Shown in pieces: positions 58,163 through 64,000 of a stretch of DNA of 64,000 bases (within the stretch, counting starts at the first letter, position 1; each line of letters opens with the position of its first letter). This DNA comes from Viola odorata (lineage: Eukaryota > Streptophyta > Magnoliopsida > Malpighiales > Violaceae). Below the pieces are notes generated by a model that made no database searches, had not been told where the DNA came from, and worked only from the letters and a program-made list of their open reading frames with translations. Made by a program: the position numbers and the translations under genes. The stretch covers positions 14,936,564 through 15,000,563 of the forward strand of contig OY829541.1 of the NCBI GenBank assembly GCA_963691705.1. The letters are read 5' to 3'.

Positions 58163-59290
58163 TACCCGCTATCCAAATACTACTTGTGACCATTCAGGTC
58201 TTGACATTCCTAAAAAAATAAAATCAAAGGAATTTTGGTATTCTACTAATATTGGGTCCTCCATTGTTAGCCTTAGTACCCTTCTCAAAACCACAAAAAT
58301 AAATATATTTCTAGATACTAAAATTAGCTTATAAAAGTGGCAAATAGGGTCGTCCCACAAAAATTGTAAATCAATAAATTTATTTTGACTTATATATTCG
58401 TAGCTCCAATTAACCCTAGTACATCTTGGTAGCCTTGAACTTCTGTTCAAAGTAGGTTTTCATAAGTCCCTCGCTGACCAAAGTAATAAATTAAGGCAAT
58501 TTCATCCATGTCAGCAACTGCCCAAGGCTGTACCCAAGGTTAAAATATAATTCGTCCCAAAACAGCTCCTTCGCTCTCCAATTGCTACCTTTCACTTTAT
58601 ATACCCAAAATCTACTAAATAAACATAAAACCTATAATTAGTAGCAAAATATGCACATTATCAGTACCCATACTTTTTACCCTTCAATAGCCAATCCCGA
58701 ATAATCAATAATACACAATATGATATTTTTTTCCGACAATAATTGCACACAAAAATGAGTTTGATGTGTGTAATGGTACTTATTTTTAGTTTGAAGATCT
58801 AGCCTTTTTGATATGATCACATCTAGCCTAGTCTTGATGATGATGACGCATCATGTCAGAGGCCGAAGGACACACGCAAAGCTATCAGGAATCGTATTCG
58901 AGGCCGCGTGAGGCTATCAAAAACCCTAGGCTGCGCCCGCGTCAACCCTAAGCCACCCAAATGTAAGGTACATGAGTTGGCCGGCCAAGCCATGAGCCGA
59001 GACGCGCATAGCATGCGAGATGCCCTAGAAAACCATTAGGCCGCGACCAAGCATTCACCATAGGCGCGCTAACATTAAGATGCGACTGAGTCCCTACAAA
59101 ATCCAAGCTACCTCTTCCACCTCAAATGGGCTCGGAAGCCCTTAAAAAAGGCCACGACATTGTAGCAAGAAGGAAGAGCCGAAGGGAGGGTAAACTTGTC
59201 ACAAATGGCCCATTTTGTGTACTAATATAAATAGCTAGTTTTCTCCCTATTTCTCCTTAGTTTTTTGATAACAATACTCCTAACGACAAG
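58163..59290. other. Non-coding repeat-derived DNA
   Basis: No coding gene is seen. The part at 58340-58480 with GGGTCGTCCCACAAAAATTG resembles leader sequences of plant LTR elements. A second TATA-like ATATAAATAGC lies at about 59224-59234 and could be the promoter of an older LTR. Confidence 0.35.
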
Positions 59291-59845
59291 GGCATTTTCA
59301 TCTTATACCCCACGGTGGGGGTAAAGCTGCTGTTCCTACCGCTCCGACAGCATCGAGGCTATCGCCTCCATCTATGTGTGACTGACACTAGGATGGTCGA
59401 CATCAACGAGAGGGTCCCACACGTCACTTCGTCATGACACAGGGCGTTATCCCATCCCAGGCCAAACTAGGCATCCCATGAGAAACATAGGCGTTGCCTT
59501 ACCTAGGTAACACCTACCCCCATACATATATCTAACGCAACGATAGCACACTCCATCAACGAGGAACTCTAACCCCCCTGACGGGCGCGTTAGCACCTTA
59601 TGACCAAGATCACCCAGAAATACTTCACTTTTGCCTATAAATACCTCCGCAACAAAGGAGGAAGGTAAGCCTAAGATTGCTTGCCAAAGCTCTGCTATTT
59701 CCATAACTCTTACTGACTTAAGCATCGGAGTGTTTACGCCGGAGACCCCCTACGGCGCTTCGCAGGTACATCGGGCGCCAAGGACAGCCGACCCCAAGAA
59801 CTATATTCCTCTACTACCCTTCAGCAAAGAGTCTGAATCTTATCA
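59290..59845 (+). repeat. LTR (3' part) of a Tat-like gypsy element
   Basis: It has a TATA box (CCTATAAATACCTCC, about 59634-59648), the LTR tail GGAGTGTTTACGCCGGAGACC-like sequence (59728-59747) and an end TCTTATCA at 59845. TTGGTGCTTTCATTGAGAG (59848-59866), a primer-binding-type motif common after plant gypsy LTRs, follows. The start of the LTR was not determined. Confidence 0.6.
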
Positions 59846-59930
59846 AATTGGTGCTTTCATTGAGAGCTTTGGTTTTATTAAGTGAGCATCCTTAATAGCC
59901 AAGCTCTATTTTCTTGAAATTTAGAGGATT

Positions 59931-61665
59931 ATGGCTTCTGACTCAGATCCCGCGCTGTCCCAGTCTTCTAGCCTCCCGTTTTCTACTCGTAGGTGACTTT
60001 TCCCTTTTGCCACCGCTGACGCTTCCATCACGGTGCAAGAAGTTCCACCAGGCATGTCGGATCCCTCTTTTGAACAAACAGCGGGAACATTTGTATCTCA
60101 GGTATATACTCCTTTATCCCAGATAGCGGGACCCAATTATTCTATCCCCTATTCGAGGGCACCTGCGGTAGATGGCACAGGCAATCCTCTCGCGAATTCA
60201 ATATCGGCCCTTCGAGCCCAACTAGACCAGCTGGCAGAATTAACCGCGGGATTTACGCCTCATGTTTCGGGACCTAGCGTGCCTTCTCATATAGTCTTTA
60301 CTCCAACCATCGTCACTGACCGACCATTGTCACCTCGACAATCTAGAGGTTTTCCGTTATCCCTACCTTTGACATCAGCCCCTGTCAATGTCATGCAACT
60401 TGCGCATAGACGCACTGAACCGTCTGAGCAACATAGGAGGGAAGTTCCTGTTCCTGAAGGGGAACGATAGGACGGTGAATATAGAGATCATTGGGATAAC
60501 AGGCGAGATGAGATATTCAGGGACCTATCTCCTAGGCACAGTGAGAGGTCGAGTAGCAGGAGACATCGAACTCGAACGCCAAGAAGTCACAGCCGATCCC
60601 CCAGGCGGTATCGTGAGTATGATTTTTGAGCTTAAAGGCAGCCTAACGAACCTTCTCCTCCTCATCAACCGTAGGGGATTCCTGATGATAACGTTAGTCA
60701 CCCGTTCAGCCACCGCATGAGGCATCACAGGGTCAATCGGCATGTAAAACTTCCTGTAGAATCATATGATGGCACAAAGGATCCTATCTCTCACCTCAAT
60801 AAGGTGAAAGATTTCGTATAGTTTCAAACCCATAGTGACGCCGCGTTATGTCAAATTTTTTTTATGACACTATCAGGTGTAGCACGTCTCTGGTTTGAGG
60901 GACTTTCGGCAGGTTCCATTGATAATTTTTCCCAACTGGAAGCTAAATTTTGGAGCCGGTTCAGCACGGCTGTCCCTATTAGAAAATTTGCGGCAACATT
61001 ATTCGATATTCATCGAAAGCCACAAGAATCCTTGAAGGATTTCGTGAGTCGTTTTGATCTTGAGATGTCGCCAGGGGTTACCATTGACTTCGCTGTGGAA
61101 GCTTTGAAACATAATTGCCGTTATGGGAAATTACGAGATAATTTAATGGTGGACCCACTGTTGACTTTAGATGCGTTAAGGCTGAAAGCCCACAATTATG
61201 CGAGAATGGAGGAAGAAGAAAATAGGGAACAAATTCAGAGTATACCCCAAGATACGCATCCAGTCCCCAACGCCCGTGTTAGCGCAACTCCTGATACGCG
61301 GCCGACCGATGATTATGGACAACAAAAAGACCACATTCCCAGAACCTCAAAACGACAGAGGGGTAACTTCTCGAGAGGAAGATCCGGGAATTCCCCTACC
61401 AGAAGGCAAATGGATCCACCCCAGGGGCGAATATACGACCTGACCTTCCTTCCCTCATACTTCCAAGAGCAGAAATTTTAGCCATAGTTTAGCAGCGAAA
61501 CCTGCCTATCCGTTATCTAGCTCTTGTGAAACCAGGGGTAATTATGGGAGGAAGGGAAAATGCATTCTGCAAGTTCCATAAAGTTAAAGGGCACTCCACG
61601 GATATGTGCAGAGAATTGAAATTAGGGATACAGCGCTTAGTTGATGATGCGAATCCACGCATCCA
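59931..61665 (+). pseudogene. Tat-like gypsy gag, broken
   Basis: It starts MASDSDPALSQSSSLPF at the ATG at 59931. An N-terminal linker with SISALRAQLDQLAELTAGF (about 60200) follows, then an Arg/Ser-rich stretch (60480-60630) and the gag domain (LPVESYDGTKDPISHL, ARLWFEGLSAGSIDNF, RFDLEMSPGVTIDFAV). It ends in the zinc-finger-like CKFHKVKGHSTDMC (61571-61612). Stops and frameshifts occur near 59996, 60468, 60628, 60821 and 61482. From about 61670 the reading changes to GPMTRARARKLQDRLSSL, a motif of another gypsy lineage. Confidence 0.75.
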
Positions 61666-61669
61666 ACTA

Positions 61670-61844
61670 CCGTTACCACCAGCTGGTCCAATGACTCGAG
61701 CCAGAGCTAGAAAGCTTCAAGACCGTTTGTCATCTCTCATTCACAAGGAGCTGGAATGTGAGAGGACAAGTGAGGAAGCTGCACTTAGAGAGAAGACACC
61801 AAGAGTTGTGAATCTCCTTACATTCACAATGCCCGAAGATGATT
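61670..61844 (+). pseudogene. Gag C-terminal fragment of a chromovirus-type element
   Basis: The frame GPMTRARARKLQDRLSSL ... PRVVNLLTF resembles the end of gag in Del/Tekay- or Galadriel-type elements and not the Tat gag it follows. It is joined to that gag without a stop, so the junction near 61670 is probably a recombination or deletion point. It ends at the LTR-like TGCCAGAAACGGC at 61845. Confidence 0.5.
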
Positions 61845-62585
61845 CTGCCAGAAACGGCACTTGACCGTTTGTCACCAAAACGGCTCTTGTCCGATTCGTT
61901 CAAAACGGCTCTTGTTCATTTCGCTTAAATCGGCACTTGACCGTTTCACTCAGCCATTGCCGTTTCACTCATCTGTCTCGCGTGCCGATTGCTCAAAACG
62001 GCTCCTGCCCGTTTCGCGTGTCCAGAAGCGCGCGTTGACTGAAGTTTAAGTTGTTGACTTTAATTATTTTAGCTTAATTAGTTAATTAGACAGTTTTAAT
62101 TAGTTAAGTTATCTTCCTATTTTAGAAGTCCTACTTCTATTCCTATTTGGTTTACTATTAGGGTTTGTTTGTAACCTATATAAGGAACCACTTGGCTACT
62201 TTATTAAGGGGGCTGTTATTTGATAAATTGAGATATTCTCTTCAATCCCCGCCCCTTGTTCAAGTTGGTTGAACCTTGTTCTTCTTGAGTCCGCAATACT
62301 TGAGTCGTATACAAGTAAATCTTGGAATTGCATCCTACTTGTTGTTTATCTTCTTGTTCGGACTTTGGTTGGCTGTTGCTTAGCGTTCAGCAGGTCTTAG
62401 TTGTGCAAGTTTATCATTCACAAGGACCCTCTCTTGTTCGGATTTTGGTTGGCTGTTGCTTAGCGTTCAGCAGGTCTTAATTGTGCAAGTGAGTTCTATC
62501 TATTCTATCTATTCCGCAGGAAATCCATCTTTGAACAAAGATCAAAAATTGGTGCTACGCATCCTAAGGAACCAGGATCGTATCA
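61845..62585 (+). repeat. 5' LTR with internal repeats
   Basis: About 61850-62020 it has five or six degenerate ~25-bp units based on AAAACGGCTCTTG. A 58-bp direct repeat (62353-62410 and 62433-62490, starting CTTGTTCGGA) lies near the 3' end. The left boundary is inferred. Confidence 0.65.
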
Positions 62586-62587
62586 GT

Positions 62588-62600
62588 TGGTAGCGGAGCT
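62588..62600 (+). promoter_or_regulatory. Primer-binding-site-like motif
   Basis: TGGTAGCGGAGCT, 2 nt after the LTR end. It is the third exact copy of this 13-mer beside an LTR in the window. Confidence 0.6.
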
Positions 62601-63507
62601 TAAGGCGTTCAAAGATTGGTAAGTATCTTAATTGTTTTCAAGTTTTCATCGTTGAAATCGGTATTTCTTTCTACTCCATTCAAAACCGATTTCTTTGCTG
62701 TGCTTGGTTAGTTACTTGAATACAATTGGTTGTGTTTTGTTCCAGTTTTTTGTGTTGAAATTCGCTAAATTACTTGCATTTTCTACCCACAAGGAGGTCA
62801 CGAAATACAAAAGAAAAATCTGTTCAGTATCAGTTGTCGAATTTGTATTCATATATATAGCAACTGAAGTCCGATTTTAGTAATTGTGGTTTCGTTGGAA
62901 AGCTGAATCTGTTGGGCTTCCGAATCAAAAAGAATCGGTCGATTCGGAGTTCAGAGTAAAAAGTTCTGATTAAAACACTGAATTGTGTTTTGCTGTCAAA
63001 AAAAAAAAAACAAAAAAAAAAAAAAAAAACAACAGGGAAATTTCCCAAAGAAAAGAAAGGGATTCGATCCTGCAAATACGAAAATATATAGAAGTATTTG
63101 CTCCATAAAAACCAGATTTATCAAGGAATTAAATTGCACTGCGATTGGGTATTACAATCATAACTGAAATTGAACTTGTTTGAGTCCTTTCGAGTCAATT
63201 TTGAGCTTTCTTTGATTCCTTGAAATTGCCTTCTACTCTACTTGCTATTTGTTTGATTGGTTGTTCTTACAATTACTCAAATATCAAGTGTCACCATTCT
63301 TTTCAGTGCTAGTTTTCTTTGAGAGTCTTCTTGGAAGCTTTTCTTTGGATTCTTGAGTCTCACTAACTCTTGAACTTTGCAGGGAATTTTGCGAGATTTT
63401 GTGAGATTATTAGAGTGATTAAACACGAGAGTAAACACGTGAGGGAGTGCTAGGTTAGTGCAATTTTACGTTTTCTTTGGTGTTGTGACTTTCAGGAAAG
63501 GTAAAAG
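62601..63507 (+). other. Non-coding leader with an A-rich tract
   Basis: Leader between the primer-binding motif and gag. It contains an A-rich run (about 62999-63029) and no coding frame with a domain. A splice acceptor (TTTGCAG, about 63376-63382) hints at an intron in the leader, as in some plant gypsy elements. Confidence 0.5.
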
Positions 63508-64000
63508 ATGTCTCAAGAGGGAGTACAACAACCCGATCTATCGGCTATACTAGCCATAATGACGGAACAGCTCCGAACATTGAATGAACGGCAGCTAACT
63601 GCCGATGCAAGGCTAGCTAGGGTGGAAGCGTTAGGTACCATTAATCCAGTTCCTATAGCCGCGAATAACCAACGTGATGGCCGTTTGACTGATCTGTCCG
63701 AAGAAGATGACAACGCCCGTCGACCACGTGATGTGAATCATCGGTGGCGAGCTTCTATCGGCGATTTGTCAAAGACTTTAGCACCATCGCTGTTCCTCTG
63801 AATGAATTAACCAAGAAGAATGTTATTTTCAGGTGGGATCAGCAACAAGAAGAGGCGTTTGCTACCCTCAAGGATCGGCTCTGTGCCGCTCCCGTCCTAG
63901 CACTGCCCGACTTCAGCAAGACGTTTGAGATAGAGTGTGACGCCAACGGGTTAGGAATCGGCGCCGTTCTGATGCAAGAGAAACGTCCGATTGCCTATTT
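63508..64000 (+). pseudogene. Gag start fused by deletion to RT/RNase H, partial at window edge
   Basis: The ATG at 63508 opens MSQEGVQQPDLSAILAIM and a coiled-coil-like RTLNERQLTADARLARVE, a gypsy gag N-terminus. At about 63740 the sequence jumps, with a frame change, to the end of the reverse transcriptase ([13 protein letters not shown] in the new frame) and the start of RNase H ([20 protein letters not shown]). The gag frame itself runs into a stop at 63799-63801. The coding continues past the window. Confidence 0.75.

Larger units (their letters stand above)
61845..64000 (+). mobile_element. Gypsy element (5' LTR, leader, gag-RT fusion), runs off the window
   Basis: The LTR is 61845-62585 (TGCCAGAAA ... 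ATCGTATCA) with a TATA box (CTATATAAGG, about 62177-62186). TGGTAGCGGAGCT follows at 62588-62600, then a 900-bp non-coding leader, a gag start at 63508 and, after about 230 bp, an RT/RNase H stretch to the window edge. The middle of the element (most of gag, protease, most of RT) is deleted. Confidence 0.7.

Overview
The window is plant nuclear DNA, almost certainly from a eudicot. The evidence is intron-containing genes of plant-only families (a DUF3741/DUF4378 TRM-type protein and two small plant-specific proteins with an ADELF motif), AT-rich intergenic DNA, and dense plant-type transposons: Ty1/copia, Ty3/gypsy, PIF/Harbinger, hAT and Mutator-like (MULE). No bacterial operon, rRNA, tRNA or CRISPR array was found. 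The species cannot be named from the sequence.

Region by region. 58-2508 is a solo LTR with a perfect 5-bp target duplication. 3466-7989 is a near-complete but dead copia element inserted beside a possible leader exon. 10080-14622 (minus) is the main host gene, five coding exons predicting 956 residues of a TRM/LONGIFOLIA-like protein. 15.4-22.6 kb is a mosaic of TIR elements, LTR pieces, RNase H fragments and a 462-bp segment present twice at about 98% identity. 22.6-38 kb is a nest of retroelements: a degenerate 'gypsy-type transposon' (Transposase_28-like) coding region split by an LTR element; a chromovirus-like gag cut by a second copy of that LTR family, itself cut by an Ogre/Tat-like 3' LTR; then a gypsy element on the minus strand. 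38893-39747 (minus) is a small intact gene. 40545-42438 is a Pack-MULE with a perfect 9-bp target duplication that carries a piece resembling the second-largest subunit of RNA polymerase IV/V. 43704-48663 is a full-length PIF/Harbinger element with both Myb-like and transposase genes, both broken. 48930-52603 is an autonomous-type but damaged hAT element. 53383-54105 (minus) is a second ADELF-motif gene. 54975-55553 and 56597-58154 are non-autonomous hAT elements with 8-bp target duplications. 58.7-64 kb holds a Tat-like gypsy gag joined to a gypsy LTR element whose gag start is fused by deletion to an RT/RNase H stretch that runs off the window.

How it fits together: only three protein genes look intact (10080-14622, 38893-39747, 53383-54105), all on the minus strand. 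The rest is transposon-derived, and the damaged element genes mostly show C-to-T or G-to-A type stop codons, as expected for long-methylated repeats. The most notable observations are the Pack-MULE carrying a Pol IV/V-like fragment, an identical 13-nt primer-binding-like motif (TGGTAGCGGAGCT) next to the LTRs of one copia and two gypsy elements, the nested retroelement cluster at 29.6-37.5 kb, and the unexplained 462-bp duplication.
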